From positions 10,688-47,676 of the forward strand of contig JAUMWV010000009.1 in the NCBI GenBank assembly GCA_030529455.1: a stretch of 36,989 nucleotides of DNA, written 5' to 3'. The notes under the pieces are model-generated. The model worked only from the letters and a program-made list of their open reading frames with translations. It ran no database searches and was not told the DNA's origin. Of this stretch, positions 1-9,368 are shown one piece after another. The stretch is from Propionibacteriaceae bacterium (GTDB lineage: Bacteria; Actinomycetota; Actinomycetes; Propionibacteriales; Propionibacteriaceae). Every line of letters begins with the position of its first letter. Within the stretch, counting starts at the first letter, position 1. The position numbers and the translations under genes were made by a program.

Positions 1-1
1 G

Positions 2-970
2 GAGGACGCCAGGGACGCGCTGGCCGCCGCGCTCGGTGCCCATCCTAGCGAGGTGGTCTTCACTTCCGGGGGAAGCGAGGCCGACACCATCGCGGTGCTC
101 GGCTCGACCGCAGCCAGGCGGGCACCGGCGCTGGTGGCGGCCACCGAACACCCAGCGGTGCGCGGGGCGACCGCCTCGGGGGCCCAGCTGTGGCCGGTCG
201 ATACCGATGGTCGGGTGCGGCTGGACCAGATGCCAGCCGGGGAGTTCTCGGTGGTCTCGGTCATGGGGGTCAACAACGAGACGGGGGTGCACCAGCCGGT
301 CGCCGAGGTTGCCGAGCTGGCCCGCTCCCGCGGAGCCTGGGCGCATTCGGACGCGGTGCAGCAGGCCGGTCACGAGCCGTTCTGCTTTGCCTCCTCCGGC
401 CTCGACCTGGCCTCGGTGTCGGCCCACAAGATCGGCGGGCCGGTCGGGATCGGGGCCCTGCTGGTGCGCCGCGAGGTCGGCCCCGCCGCGACCGGCCTGG
501 GTGGGGGGCAGGAACGCAAGCTGCGGTCGGGCACCCAGCCCGCGATGCTCGCGGCCTCCTTCGCGGCGGCGATGACCGAGGCCGTCGCCCAGCTGGACCA
601 GGCCCGCGCCCGGTACCTGGCCTGGCGGGGGCGGGTGCTGGACGTGGCCCTCGGCCTGCCGGAGGTCCGCTCGGCCAGCGCGGAGGCCCCGTCCAGCCCC
701 CACATCGTCAACCTCACCTTCGCCGGGCTGAGAGCCGACGACCTGCTCGTGCTGCTGGACGCCGCCGGTATCGACGCCTCGGTCGGGTCGGCCTGTCAGG
801 CTGGGGTCCACCAGCCGAGCGAGGTGCTGCTGGCGATGGGACGCACGGCGCACGAGGCCCTCGCCAGCGTCCGGTTCTCCTTCGGGCACACCACCACCGA
901 CGCCGACATCGACCGCCTGCTGGCGGTGCTGCCGGATGCCGTCGCCCGCGCCCGGGCGGCGTACGCTTAG
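2..970 (+). CDS. Cysteine desulfurase, NifS/IscS family (5' partial)
   Basis: PLP enzyme that takes sulfur from L-cysteine as a persulfide for Fe-S clusters and tRNA thiolation. The reading frame is open from the left edge, so the N-terminus lies outside the window. Visible family marks are TSGGSEAD near the start, the lysine of [10 protein letters not shown] that should bind [16 protein letters not shown], and the catalytic loop [11 protein letters not shown] with the persulfide Cys. The gene stops 23 nt before mnmA, its natural sulfur acceptor. The same pair (iscS-trmU) occurs in mycobacteria, so supplying sulfur to MnmA is a likely role. Whether it also serves general Fe-S assembly cannot be judged here. 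Confidence 0.93.
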   Translation, partial: EDARDALAAALGAHPSEVVFTSGGSEADTIAVLGSTAARRAPALVAATEHPAVRGATASGAQLWPVDTDGRVRLDQMPAGEFSVVSVMGVNNETGVHQPVAEVAELARSRGAWAHSDAVQQAGHEPFCFASSGLDLASVSAHKIGGPVGIGALLVRREVGPAATGLGGGQERKLRSGTQPAMLAASFAAAMTEAVAQLDQARARYLAWRGRVLDVALGLPEVRSASAEAPSSPHIVNLTFAGLRADDLLVLLDAAGIDASVGSACQAGVHQPSEVLLAMGRTAHEALASVRFSFGHTTTDADIDRLLAVLPDAVARARAAYA

Positions 971-993
971 TAGCCTGTCTGGTGAGGAGGACT

Positions 994-2073
994 ATGCGGG
1001 TACTGGTTGCGATGTCGGGCGGGGTGGATTCCGCCGTCGCCGCGGCGCGCCTGGTGGCGGGCGGCCACGACGTGACCGGCGTGCATCTGGCGCTCAGCAA
1101 GAACCCGGAGTCCTACCGCAGCGGCTCCCGGGGGTGTTGTTCCCTTGAGGACTCCCACGACGCCCGCCGGGTCGCCGACCGGCTCGGCATCCCGTTCTAC
1201 GTGTGGGATTTCGCCGAGCGGTTCCACGCCGACGTGGTCGAGGACTTCATCGCCGAATACCGGGCCGGGCGCACCCCCAACCCGTGCCTGAGGTGCAACG
1301 AGAAGATCAAGTTCGCCGCGGTGCTGGAGCGCGGCGTCGCCCTCGGCTTCGACGCGGTCGCGACCGGCCACTACGCCAAGCTGGCCCGGGTGGGTGAGCG
1401 CGTCCAGCTGTGGCGCGCCGACGACGCCGCCAAGGACCAGTCCTACGTGCTGGGGATGCTCACGCAGGAACAGCTGCGCCGCTGCCTGTTCCCGCTCAAC
1501 GACGTGGTCAAGGCCGATGTGCGGGCCGAGGCGGCCGCGCTGGGCCTCGGTGTGGCCAAGAAACCCGACAGCCACGACATCTGTTTCATCCCGGACGGCG
1601 ACACCGCCGGGTACCTCACCCGGACGCTCGGCTCCAGGCCCGGCGAGATCGTCGACGCCGACGGCCGCCACGTCGGCGACCACTCGGGTTTCCACCAGTT
1701 CACCATCGGGCAGCGCAGGGGCCTGCGGCTGGGCACACCGGCCGCCGACGGGCGCCCCCGCTACGTCCTGGCGATCGAACCGGTGGACAACCGGATCGTC
1801 GTCGGGGCGAAGGAGCAGCTCGCGGTGCGCCACCTGGACGGCATCCGCGCCACCTGGACCGAGGAGGTCGTGACCGGCCCGTGGCGGGGACTGGCCCAGA
1901 TCCGGGCGCACGGGGAGGCGCTGCCCGCCACCATCAGCGGGGACGCCGAAACCCTACGGATCAGCCTCGACCGCCCGGTCAGCGGCGCGGCCCCCGGGCA
2001 GGGCGTCGTCGTCTACGACGGGGACCGGGTCGTCGGCTCGGCGACCATCGCCTCGACCCGGAGGGCCGACTGA
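994..2073 (+). CDS. mnmA: tRNA-specific 2-thiouridylase MnmA
   Basis: 359 aa. Adenylates and thiolates U34 of tRNA Lys, Glu and Gln. The N-terminal PP-loop SGGVDS (8-13) binds ATP. Cysteines 98 and 101 in TPNPCLRCN and Cys197 in DSHDICFI are the expected catalytic cysteines; the first site is of the CXXC kind where E. coli has DXXC. ATGHYAK (~123-129) and [10 protein letters not shown] are also family motifs. The C-terminal third is the usual beta-barrel. The start is ATG 994, chosen because the purine-rich GAGGAGG lies 5 nt upstream and the PP-loop begins at residue 8. The stop overlaps the next start as TGATG, so the two are probably co-translated. Confidence 0.95.
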   Translation: MRVLVAMSGGVDSAVAAARLVAGGHDVTGVHLALSKNPESYRSGSRGCCSLEDSHDARRVADRLGIPFYVWDFAERFHADVVEDFIAEYRAGRTPNPCLRCNEKIKFAAVLERGVALGFDAVATGHYAKLARVGERVQLWRADDAAKDQSYVLGMLTQEQLRRCLFPLNDVVKADVRAEAAALGLGVAKKPDSHDICFIPDGDTAGYLTRTLGSRPGEIVDADGRHVGDHSGFHQFTIGQRRGLRLGTPAADGRPRYVLAIEPVDNRIVVGAKEQLAVRHLDGIRATWTEEVVTGPWRGLAQIRAHGEALPATISGDAETLRISLDRPVSGAAPGQGVVVYDGDRVVGSATIASTRRAD

Positions 2074-3056
2074 TGCGGGCCAGCGCGGCCGGGTCCCTGC
2101 CCGGCACGGACTTCCGCGGTGCCTTGCGGTTCGTGCTGGAGGAGTTTTCACTCGCCCCCTGGCCGGAGCTTCCCGCCCGCGGGGCAGGATCGGGCATGAT
2201 CGGCCGGGCGGCGGCGCTGCTGAGCGACCTCCCGGTGGAGCTGACATCGGCGGGCTGGCGCCTGAGCAGCCACGCCGACGCCGGTCACCGGCGGGCCCGG
2301 GCCGCCTGGCGGAGCGACCTGGACGACGCCGAAGAGCTGGCCCAGGACTTCACCGGGGTGCTGAAAATCGGGGTGTGTGGCCCCCTGACGCTGGCCGCGT
2401 GCCTTCAGCGTCCACGCGCCGAGGCGGCGATCGCCGACGCTGGGGCCAGGCGGGACATCGCCCAGGCCCTCGCCGAGGGCCTGCGAACGCTCCGGGCCGA
2501 GCTCGCGCGGCGGCTGCCGGGTGCGGGGCTGATGATCCAGATCGACGAGCCGATGCTGCCCGCGATCCTCGGCGGCCAGGTGCCGTCGGCCTCGGGCGTG
2601 CACCGCCTGCCCGCCGTCGACGCCGCCGAGGCCGCGGCGCTGCTGAGCGGGCTGGATTCCGGCATGGCGCTGCACTGCTGCGCCCCCGGAACGGTCTGGG
2701 AGGTCGCGTCGGCGGCCGGGTTCGGCGCCGTCCACCTCGACCTGAGCGCCCCCAGCAGCGAGACCCTCGACGCGCTGGGGTCGTGGCTGGACGCGGGCAA
2801 CACGGTGCTGGCCGGGCTCCTCGACACCGCCGCGATCGACGCGGTCCCGGCGCCGGACGCGTTGCTGCGCGGCGTCCTCGGCCTCACCGAGAGGCTGCGC
2901 GCCGATCCCGGAGAGGTCGACGCCCGGGTCGTGCTGGCCCCGGTGTGCGGGTTCGCCGGGTGGAGCCGTGACGGCGCCGCGCGGGCCATGAAGACGCTCA
3001 GCCGGGCGGCCGCGCTCGCGGGCGAGGCGCTGGCTGGCCGGGCGGGGCTACCCTAG
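2073..3056 (+). CDS. MetE C-terminal-domain-like protein (methionine synthase, short form)
   Basis: 327 aa, less than half the length of full MetE (about 750 aa), and matching only the catalytic C-terminal barrel. QIDEP (156-160), His201-Cys202/203 and Cys292 in APVCGFAGWS correspond to the active-site and zinc-binding positions of cobalamin-independent methionine synthase. Actinobacteria keep such a stand-alone protein next to mnmA (compare Rv3015c in M. tuberculosis, from memory). Without the N-terminal folate half the methyl donor is uncertain; a corrinoid protein or small methyl donor is possible. It overlaps mnmA by one base (TGATG) and is probably in the same transcript. Confidence 0.8.
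   Translation: MRASAAGSLPGTDFRGALRFVLEEFSLAPWPELPARGAGSGMIGRAAALLSDLPVELTSAGWRLSSHADAGHRRARAAWRSDLDDAEELAQDFTGVLKIGVCGPLTLAACLQRPRAEAAIADAGARRDIAQALAEGLRTLRAELARRLPGAGLMIQIDEPMLPAILGGQVPSASGVHRLPAVDAAEAAALLSGLDSGMALHCCAPGTVWEVASAAGFGAVHLDLSAPSSETLDALGSWLDAGNTVLAGLLDTAAIDAVPAPDALLRGVLGLTERLRADPGEVDARVVLAPVCGFAGWSRDGAARAMKTLSRAAALAGEALAGRAGLP
3049..3054 (+). promoter_or_regulatory. -10 box TACCCT for a leaderless transcript
   Basis: TACCCT fits TANNNT and sits 6 nt before GTG 3061, the spacing seen for leaderless actinobacterial genes. It lies inside the end of the MetE-like gene. No clear -35. Confidence 0.45.
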
Positions 3057-3060
3057 GGGC

Positions 3061-3261
3061 GTGCGCATCTTCACCGACCTCAAACTCGACGGCGAAAGTT
3101 CGGCCCGCGCCCGCCCCAACGTGGGCGAGTGGGGGCCGCACCTGGTGCCGACGACGCGGCGCAAGCGCTGGCAGCGGGTCTACGTGCCGCTGCTGTTCAC
3201 CCTGGTGGCGGCCGCGCTGGTCTTCTTCGGCTACGTCTTCTACACCGCTCTCACCAGCTAG
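3061..3261 (+). CDS. Small single-pass membrane protein, unknown function
   Basis: 66 aa, GTG start. The first ~36 residues are polar and basic toward the end (TTRRKRW at about 31-37). One transmembrane helix covers roughly 41-63 (VPLLFTLVAAALVFFGYVF) and only a few residues follow, suggesting a cytoplasmic N-terminus with a C-terminal anchor. No family was recognised. High third-position GC, the TACCCT box just upstream and the tight fit between genes argue that it is real. Its stop codon overlaps that of the convergent ACT gene within the palindrome CTAG. Confidence 0.6.
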   Translation: MRIFTDLKLDGESSARARPNVGEWGPHLVPTTRRKRWQRVYVPLLFTLVAAALVFFGYVFYTALTS

Positions 3262-3872
3262 CCGGACAGCGAAGCCAGGTGCTTCAGCCGGTTGAGTTCC
3301 GAATCGAGGAACCAGGGCCCGCCGCTGCGTCCGATCACCATGACGCACCCATCGGCCAAGGGCACCGCCGCGATGGCGGTCTCGACCCAGCCGGGCAGCC
3401 ACTCGGCGGGCAGTTCGGCGCGGGACGGGGCCGTCACGAGCAGCCGCTGCGCCGCCTCTTGGCTCAGCTGCGGGGCGAGGTCGCTCGCCCCCAGCGTCGT
3501 GGCGTCCGGGCTGAGCAGCACGGCCCACTGACAGTAGAAGGTGCGCGGCGCCGAGTCGATGAGGATCTCCCGGGCCCGGCCCGGGTCGGAGCTCATCTTG
3601 TCCAGGGTCTCGATGTCGGACTCGATGCCCCAGGCCCCGAGGTGGCGCGACACCCACTGCACCTCGACGCCCTCGATCTCGGAACAGGCGCTGACCAGGG
3701 CGTCCGTCGGCGTGTCGGCGGCGAGTTCCACCATGAAGTGGTTGATGGCGTAGCCGTTGCCGCGCTCGACGATCTCTACCGCCTCAATGTCGCCACCAGC
3801 CGCGCCGATGGCGGTCGCGACGTGGCCGAGGGAGCCGGGACGATCGGGAAGCTGGATTCGCACCAAATACAT
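3258..3872 (-). CDS. ACT-domain amino-acid-binding protein
   Basis: 204 aa. The N-terminus (MYLVRIQLPDRPGSLGHVA, then AIGAAGGDIEAVEIVE) is a clear ACT domain with the ligand-loop pattern D-R-P-G-S-L. The remainder (~80-204) has a second, less clear domain with TTLGASDLAPQLS and VMVIGRSGGPWFLDSEL, reminiscent of a sensor fold. There is no catalytic domain, so it is probably a regulatory, amino-acid-sensing protein. A similar ACT protein lies divergent from gatC in mycobacteria (Rv3013, from memory). Start ATG at 3872. The gene ends convergently with the 66-aa protein, the two stops sharing CTAG. Confidence 0.82.
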   Translation of the reverse strand: MYLVRIQLPDRPGSLGHVATAIGAAGGDIEAVEIVERGNGYAINHFMVELAADTPTDALVSACSEIEGVEVQWVSRHLGAWGIESDIETLDKMSSDPGRAREILIDSAPRTFYCQWAVLLSPDATTLGASDLAPQLSQEAAQRLLVTAPSRAELPAEWLPGWVETAIAAVPLADGCVMVIGRSGGPWFLDSELNRLKHLASLSG

Positions 3873-3945
3873 GTGGTCAAGTGTGGCCTACCGGGGTGAC
3901 AGTTCCGATGCCGCGCCCAAGCACCGGACCACGCCCAGAGCCGAC

Positions 3946-3951
3946 TAGGAT
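3946..3951 (+). promoter_or_regulatory. -10 box TAGGAT, probable gatCAB promoter
   Basis: TAGGAT in the 121-nt divergent gap between the ACT gene and gatC. Transcription from about 3958 would leave a short leader carrying CAGGAG (3981-3986), a good ribosome site before GTG 3994. The -35 is not recognisable. Confidence 0.45.
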
Positions 3952-3993
3952 GAGCACGCCCGACCAGGGCACCCCGACATCAGGAGACTTACC

Positions 3994-4287
3994 GTGGCCT
4001 TGACTCCCGACGACATCGCTCGGCTGTCCGATCTGGCCCGCATCGACCTGAGCCAGGAGGAATGCGTCAAGCTCGCCCCGCAGCTTGAGGTGATCCTGGA
4101 CGCGGTCGCGCGGGTCAGCGAGGTCGCCGCCGCCGATATCCCACCGACCTCACACGCGCTCGCCCTCGCGAACGTGTTCCGCCCCGACGAGGTGCGGGCG
4201 TCCCTGACGCAGCATCAGGCGCTCAGCGGGGCGCCCGATGCCGAGGACGGCCGGTTCCGGGTGCCACAGATTTTGGGGGAGCAGTGA
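3994..4287 (+). CDS. gatC: Asp/Glu-tRNA amidotransferase subunit C
   Basis: 97 aa, the usual GatC length. The start [19 protein letters not shown] and the later [12 protein letters not shown] are typical. GatC wraps around GatA and stabilises the GatAB complex. GTG start at 3994 has CAGGAG 7-8 nt upstream. Its end overlaps the GTG of gatA by 4 nt (GTGA), so the subunits are made by coupled translation. Confidence 0.95.
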   Translation: MALTPDDIARLSDLARIDLSQEECVKLAPQLEVILDAVARVSEVAAADIPPTSHALALANVFRPDEVRASLTQHQALSGAPDAEDGRFRVPQILGEQ

Positions 4288-5798
4288 GCGATTACACCCT
4301 GTTGACCAAGAGTGCCGCGGAGCTGGTGGCCCTGATGGAGGCGGGCCAGACCACCTCGGCCGAGATCACCCAGGCTTGCCTGGACCAGATCGAAGCGGTT
4401 GACGGCGAGGTGCACGCCTTCCTCGCCGTGGACCGGGAACGGGCCCTGAGCCAGGCCCGCGCGATCGATGCGCGCCGCGCGGCGGGGGAGCGGCTCGGCC
4501 CGCTGGCAGGCGTCCCGATCGCGGTCAAGGACAACTTCTGCTACCAGGGGCTGCCGACGACCTGCGGGTCGCGGATGCTGGAGGGCTGGGTGCCACCCTA
4601 CGACGCGACGGTGGTGCGGCGGCTGATCGAGGCTGGGCTGGTGATCCTCGGCAAAACCAACATGGACGAGTTCGCCATGGGGTCCTCGACCGAGACCTCG
4701 GCCTTCGGCCCGTCCCGCAACCCGTGGGACCTGGAGCGGATTCCCGGGGGTTCCGGCGGCGGCTCCTCGGCCGCGCTCGCTGCCTTCATGGCTCCCCTGG
4801 CGATCGGCTCCGACACCGGCGGTTCGATCCGCCAGCCCGCCGCCGTCACCGGCACCATCGGGGTCAAGCCGACCTACGGCGGGGTGTCCCGGTACGGCAA
4901 CATCGCCATGGCCTCCTCCCTGGACCAGCCCGGGCCGTGCGCCCGGACCGTGCTGGACGCGGCCCTGCTGCACCAGGTGATCGGCGGCCACGACCCGATG
5001 GATTCGACCTCCCTGGAGGCGCCCGTCCCGCCCGTGGTGGAGGCCGCGCTGAACGGCGAGGTTGCGGGGCTGCGGATCGGCGTGGTGAAGGAACTCGGCG
5101 GGGAGGGCTATCAGCCGGGCGTCGAGGCACGGTTCGCGGACGCGGTCGAGATGCTGCGCGGCCTGGGGGCGGAGATCGTCGAGGTCAGCTGCCCCCACTT
5201 CGACTACGCCTTCGCCGCCTACTACCTCATCATGCCCAGCGAGGTCTCCAGCAACCTCGCCCGGTTCGACGCCATGCGCTACGGGCTGCGCCTGGGCGAC
5301 GACGGCCAGGCCAGCGCCGACCAGGTGATGCGGGCCACCCGTGGGTCGGGTTTCGGTGAGGAGGTGAAGCGACGGATCATCCTGGGCACCTACGCCCTGA
5401 GTAGCGGCTACTACGACGCCTACTACGGTTCGGCGCAGAAGGTGCGCACCCTGATCTCCCGCGACCTGGAGGCCGCGTTCTCCCGCTGCGACGTGCTGGT
5501 CTCGCCCGCGACGCCCACGACCGCGTTCCGGCTGGGGGAGCGGATCAGCGACCCGCTGGCCATGTACATGGCCGACCTGTGCACCATCCCGTCCAACATG
5601 GCGGGCAACGCCTCGGCGTCCTTCCCGATCGGGCTGGCCGGCGAGGACGGCCTGCCGGTCGGCCTGCAGGTCATGGCCCCGCCGCTGGCCGACGACCGGC
5701 TCTACCTCGTCGGCGCGGCGCTGGAACGCGCCTTCCGGGACCGCGGCCTGACCACACCGATCCCGCCCCTGCCGAACACGAAGGTGGTGTCCGCATGA
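4284..5798 (+). CDS. gatA: Asp/Glu-tRNA amidotransferase subunit A
   Basis: 504 aa amidase-signature glutaminase that releases ammonia for transamidation. The Ser-cisSer-Lys triad is intact: Lys82 in IAVKDNF, Ser157 in GGSGGGSS and Ser181 in [12 protein letters not shown], each three residues later than in S. aureus Gat[16 protein letters not shown] is also conserved. The presence of GatCAB implies that Gln-tRNA and/or Asn-tRNA are formed by the indirect route. Overlaps gatC and gatB by 4 nt each. Mycobacteria have pfkA between gatA and gatB (from memory); here there is none. Confidence 0.96.
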   Translation: MSDYTLLTKSAAELVALMEAGQTTSAEITQACLDQIEAVDGEVHAFLAVDRERALSQARAIDARRAAGERLGPLAGVPIAVKDNFCYQGLPTTCGSRMLEGWVPPYDATVVRRLIEAGLVILGKTNMDEFAMGSSTETSAFGPSRNPWDLERIPGGSGGGSSAALAAFMAPLAIGSDTGGSIRQPAAVTGTIGVKPTYGGVSRYGNIAMASSLDQPGPCARTVLDAALLHQVIGGHDPMDSTSLEAPVPPVVEAALNGEVAGLRIGVVKELGGEGYQPGVEARFADAVEMLRGLGAEIVEVSCPHFDYAFAAYYLIMPSEVSSNLARFDAMRYGLRLGDDGQASADQVMRATRGSGFGEEVKRRIILGTYALSSGYYDAYYGSAQKVRTLISRDLEAAFSRCDVLVSPATPTTAFRLGERISDPLAMYMADLCTIPSNMAGNASASFPIGLAGEDGLPVGLQVMAPPLADDRLYLVGAALERAFRDRGLTTPIPPLPNTKVVSA

Positions 5799-7285
5799 GT
5801 GACCTGCTCGACTACGACGAGGCGCTGGCGTCCTTCGATCCCGTGCTGGGGCTGGAAGTGCACGTCGAACTCAACACCGCCTCCAAGATGTTCTGCGGCT
5901 GCCGCAACGAGTTCGGGGGAGAACCCAACACCCACACCTGCCCGGTCTGCCTGGGCCTGCCGGGCGCGCTTCCGGCGGTCAACGCCCGGGCGGTGGAGTC
6001 GGCGATCCGGATCGGTCTGGCGCTCAACTGCTCCATCGCGCCGTGGTGCCGTTTCGCCCGGAAGAACTACTTCTACCCGGACATGACCAAGAACTTCCAG
6101 ACCTCGCAGTACGACGAGCCGATCGCCTTCGACGGGTGGTGCGAGGTCGAGGTCGAGGGTGAGACCTTCCGCATCGAGATCGAGCGCGCCCACATGGAGG
6201 AGGACGCGGGCAAGCTCACCCACGTCGGCGGCTCGGGACGCATCCACGGCGCGGACTACTCGCTGATCGACTACAACCGGGCCGGGACGCCGCTGATCGA
6301 GATCGTGACCAGGCCGATCCGGGGCGCCGGGGCCAAGGCCCCGCAGGTGGCCCGCGCCTACGTCGCCTACCTGCGCGACCTCATGAAGGCGCTCAAGGTC
6401 TCTGACGTCCGGATGGAACAGGGCTCGCTGCGCTGCGACGCGAACGTGTCGCTGTCGGCCAAGGGCTCGCCGGTGCTCGGCACCCGCACCGAGACCAAGA
6501 ACGTGAACTCGCTGCGCTCCATCGAACGCGCGCTGGTCTACGAGATCCGCCGCCAGGGCGCGATCCTGGCCGCCGGGGGCACGGTCGTCCAGGAGACCCG
6601 GCACTTCCACGAGGACGGCCACACCTCGCCGGGGCGCAGCAAGGAGCAGGCCGAGGACTACCGCTACTTCCCCGAACCCGACCTGGTCCCGGTGGCGCCG
6701 GACGCCGAGTGGGTCGAGCAGCTGCGGGCCAGCCTGCCCGAACCCCCCGCCGAGCGGCGCAGGCGGCTGGTCGCCGAGTGGGGATTCACCGACCTGGAGA
6801 TGCGCGACGTGCTGGGCAACGAGGGCGCCCTCGACCTGATCGCCGAGACGGTGGAGGCGGGCTGCCCGCCCGCCGCCGCCCGCAAGTGGTGGACGGCCGA
6901 GCTGGGGCGGCGCGCCAACGAGGCGGGTGTCGGCCTGGAGGACCTGGCCATCACCCCCGCCCAGGTCGCCGAGGTGCAAGAACTCATCGGCAGCGGCCAG
7001 ATCAACGACAAACTCGCCCGCCAGGTCATCGACGGGGTGCTCGCCGGTGAGGGGTCGCCCGCCGAGGTGGTCTCGGCCCGGGGGCTGGCCGTGGTCTCTG
7101 ACGAAGGTGCGCTGTCGGACGCCGTCGATGAGGCCATCGCCGCCAACCCCGACGCGGCGGCGAAGGTCCGCGACGGCAAGGTGCAGGCGGCCGGGGCCCT
7201 GATCGGCTCGGTCATGAGGGCTATGAAGGGGCAGGCCGACGCGGCCCGCGTCCGAGAACTCGTGCTAAAAAAACTCGCCCCGTGA
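5795..7285 (+). CDS. gatB: Asp/Glu-tRNA amidotransferase subunit B
   Basis: 496 aa. Kinase-like subunit that activates the mischarged aminoacyl-tRNA and receives ammonia from Gat[12 protein letters not shown] near the N-terminus and [19 protein letters not shown], with two CxC/CxxC pairs for zinc, are the family signature. [18 protein letters not shown] and [12 protein letters not shown] hold ATP/Mg residues. The YqeY-like tRNA-binding tail fills the last ~150 residues. ATG 5795 overlaps the gatA stop as ATGA. The gene ends in AAAAAAACTCGCCCCG, and no strong terminator hairpin was evident after it. Confidence 0.96.
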   Translation: MSDLLDYDEALASFDPVLGLEVHVELNTASKMFCGCRNEFGGEPNTHTCPVCLGLPGALPAVNARAVESAIRIGLALNCSIAPWCRFARKNYFYPDMTKNFQTSQYDEPIAFDGWCEVEVEGETFRIEIERAHMEEDAGKLTHVGGSGRIHGADYSLIDYNRAGTPLIEIVTRPIRGAGAKAPQVARAYVAYLRDLMKALKVSDVRMEQGSLRCDANVSLSAKGSPVLGTRTETKNVNSLRSIERALVYEIRRQGAILAAGGTVVQETRHFHEDGHTSPGRSKEQAEDYRYFPEPDLVPVAPDAEWVEQLRASLPEPPAERRRRLVAEWGFTDLEMRDVLGNEGALDLIAETVEAGCPPAAARKWWTAELGRRANEAGVGLEDLAITPAQVAEVQELIGSGQINDKLARQVIDGVLAGEGSPAEVVSARGLAVVSDEGALSDAVDEAIAANPDAAAKVRDGKVQAAGALIGSVMRAMKGQADAARVRELVLKKLAP

Positions 7286-7394
7286 CGCCCCGGAGCGCGC
7301 CAGGCGGCAGGTCCGCGCGCGCGTCGGTATGCGCGAGCGGGGAAAGTGCGAGAGAGTTTCCCTATTGGTGAGCTTTTTGAACAGGGAGGTTTGA

Positions 7395-8402
7395 ATGACC
7401 GACATCACTCGCTTCATGCTGTCCGACCACAACCTGGGGCTGGATCTCATGCGCGCCACCGAGGCCGCCGCGCTGGCCGCCGCCCGCTGGGCGGGACGGG
7501 GCGAGAAGGAATCCGGCGACAAGGCGGCCGTCGATGCCATGCGGGCCGTGCTGAACCAGGTGGGGATGCAGGGCACCATCGTCATCGGCGAGGGCGAGAA
7601 GGACGAGGCGCCGATGCTCGGCAACGGCGAGAAGGTGGGCACCGGCTGGGGACAGCGGATCGACATCGCGGTTGACCCGGTCGACGGCACCCGCCTGCTC
7701 GCCCGCGGCTCCCGCAACTCGATCGCGGTCCTGGCCGCCTCGGAGGGCGGCACCATGTACAACCCCCACATGTGTTTCTACATGGACAAGCTGGTCGCTG
7801 GGGCCGACGCCGCGGACGCCCTCGACATGGATGCCCCGATCGGGGAGAACGTCCGGCGGGTGGCGGCGGCGCTGGGCAAGTCCGTCAGCGAGGTCGTCGT
7901 CGCGGTGCTGAACCGGCCCCGCCACGACGACCTGGTCCGGGAGATCCGCGAGGCTGGCGCCGCGACCCGGATGTTCACCGACGGAGACGTCGCGGCCGGT
8001 GTCATGGCCGCCATGCCGGGCATGCCGGTCGACCTGATGGCCGGTATCGGCGGCAGCCCTGAGGGCGTCGTGCTCGCCTGCGCGATGAAGTGCCTCGGCG
8101 GGCGCATCCTGGCGCGGCTGGCGCCGACGACCGAGGAGGAGCGCCAGCGCACCATCGACGCGGGCTTCGACCCGAGCCGCATCCTCGACACCGACGCGCT
8201 GGTGGCCAGCGACGACACTCTCTTCGTCGCCACCGGGATCACCGACGGCGACCTGGTCGACGGGGTGCGCTACCGGCCGGACGGCAGCGCGCGCACCAAG
8301 TCGGTCGTGATGCGCTCCAAGTCGGGCACGGTCCGCTACGTCGAGGCCTACCACCACCTCGACAAGATCAACGCCTGGGCCACGGCTCAGGGACAGTCCT
8401 AG
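7395..8402 (+). CDS. glpX: Class II fructose-1,6-bisphosphatase GlpX
   Basis: 335 aa, the usual length. Hydrolyses fructose-1,6-bisphosphate to fructose-6-phosphate in gluconeogenesis. Metal and phosphate residues are in GEGEKDEAPMLG and DPVDGTRLLARG, and GGSPEGVV is also conserved. ATG 7395 has AGGGAGG 5-6 nt upstream. The gene has its own 109-nt upstream gap after gatB, so it is probably transcribed independently. GlpX is the standard FBPase of actinobacteria. Confidence 0.95.
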   Translation: MTDITRFMLSDHNLGLDLMRATEAAALAAARWAGRGEKESGDKAAVDAMRAVLNQVGMQGTIVIGEGEKDEAPMLGNGEKVGTGWGQRIDIAVDPVDGTRLLARGSRNSIAVLAASEGGTMYNPHMCFYMDKLVAGADAADALDMDAPIGENVRRVAAALGKSVSEVVVAVLNRPRHDDLVREIREAGAATRMFTDGDVAAGVMAAMPGMPVDLMAGIGGSPEGVVLACAMKCLGGRILARLAPTTEEERQRTIDAGFDPSRILDTDALVASDDTLFVATGITDGDLVDGVRYRPDGSARTKSVVMRSKSGTVRYVEAYHHLDKINAWATAQGQS

Positions 8403-8409
8403 ATCGTCT

Positions 8410-8444
8410 GCCGGGGAGTCCGCCGAGTTGGTAGGCTCCCCGGC
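8410..8444 (+). terminator. Hairpin between glpX and the ABC transporter
   Basis: Perfect 9-bp inverted repeat, 8410-8418 against 8436-8444, with a 17-nt loop. It begins 8 nt after the glpX stop and ends on the base before the next start codon. No T-tract follows, so it may be a weak terminator or a structure over the promoter of the next gene. Confidence 0.4.
8432..8437 (+). promoter_or_regulatory. -10 box TAGGCT for a leaderless transcript
   Basis: TAGGCT is 7 nt before GTG 8445. No ribosome-binding site precedes the GTG, which supports leaderless initiation. The box lies in the loop and 3' arm of the hairpin described at 8410-8444. Confidence 0.5.
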
Positions 8445-9368
8445 GTGTCCTCCGTCATCACCGCCCGGGGCCTGCTGAAGCGCTACGGTCCGTTCACCGC
8501 TGTCGATGGCATCGATTTCGAGGTGCCCGCCGGGGAATCCTTCGGCCTGCTCGGCCCCAACGGGGCGGGCAAATCCACGACCATGAGGATGATTGGGGGC
8601 ACCCTCGAACGCAGCGGCGGCGAGCTTCGGGTGCTGGGCCTCGACCCGCAGCGCCACGGCCCGCAGGTCAGGGCCAGCCTCGGCGTGGTGCCGCAGCAGG
8701 ACAACCTGGACGAGGAGCTGCGGGTCTTCGACAACCTGGTGACCTACGGCCGCTATTTCGGCCTGCCCCGGGCCTGGCTCCGGTCCAAGGCCGAGGAGCT
8801 GCTCGCCTTCGCGCAGCTGAGCGACAAGGCGAACGCCAAGGTCCGCCACCTCTCGGGGGGCATGAAACGTCGCCTCACCATCGCCCGGGCCCTGATCTCG
8901 GAGCCCCGCGTCCTGCTGCTGGACGAGCCGACCACCGGCCTCGACCCGCAGGCCCGCCACATCCTGTGGGACCGGCTGTTCCGGCTCAAGGAGGCCGGGG
9001 TGACGCTCATCGTCACCACGCACTTCATGGACGAGGCCGAGCAGCTGTGCGACCGGCTGATCGTCATTGACAAGGGCACGATCATGGCCGAGGGCTCCCC
9101 GCAGGACCTGATTCGCCGGTACGCGACCCGGGAGGTGCTAGAGGTGCGCTTCGGCGCCGAACGCAGCAGGCCGGTCATCGAGCGCATCGCCGGGATCGGC
9201 GTGCGCCAGGAGGTGCTGCCCGACCGGGTGCTGGTTTATGCCGACTCCGGGGAACAGGCGCTGGAGGAGGTCACCTCCCGGGGCCTCCGCCCGGTCAGTT
9301 CCCTGGTGCGGCGCGGCTCGCTGGAGGACGTGTTCCTGCGCCTGACCGGACGGAGCCTCATTGACTGA
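8445..9368 (+). CDS. ABC-2 type exporter, ATP-binding subunit (DrrA/NodI-like)
   Basis: 307 aa. Walker A GPNGAGKST (~37-45), Q-loop VVPQQDNLD, signature LSGGMKRRLTIARAL, Walker B VLLLDEPTTGLD and the switch His of TTHFMDEAE are all present. The ~80-residue C-terminal tail is typical of the DrrA/NodI group, which powers ABC-2 exporters of lipids, polysaccharides or drugs. Two ABC-2 permeases follow with overlapping starts, giving a probable ATPase2-TM1-TM2 complex. The substrate cannot be told from sequence; the two flanking loci give no hint. GTG start, probably leaderless. Confidence 0.9.
   Translation: MSSVITARGLLKRYGPFTAVDGIDFEVPAGESFGLLGPNGAGKSTTMRMIGGTLERSGGELRVLGLDPQRHGPQVRASLGVVPQQDNLDEELRVFDNLVTYGRYFGLPRAWLRSKAEELLAFAQLSDKANAKVRHLSGGMKRRLTIARALISEPRVLLLDEPTTGLDPQARHILWDRLFRLKEAGVTLIVTTHFMDEAEQLCDRLIVIDKGTIMAEGSPQDLIRRYATREVLEVRFGAERSRPVIERIAGIGVRQEVLPDRVLVYADSGEQALEEVTSRGLRPVSSLVRRGSLEDVFLRLTGRSLID

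Noticed and set aside
7286-7394. Structured RNA or terminator between gatB and glpX
   Set aside because: Several short GC-rich repeats (GCGCGC) but no single convincing stem or known motif.
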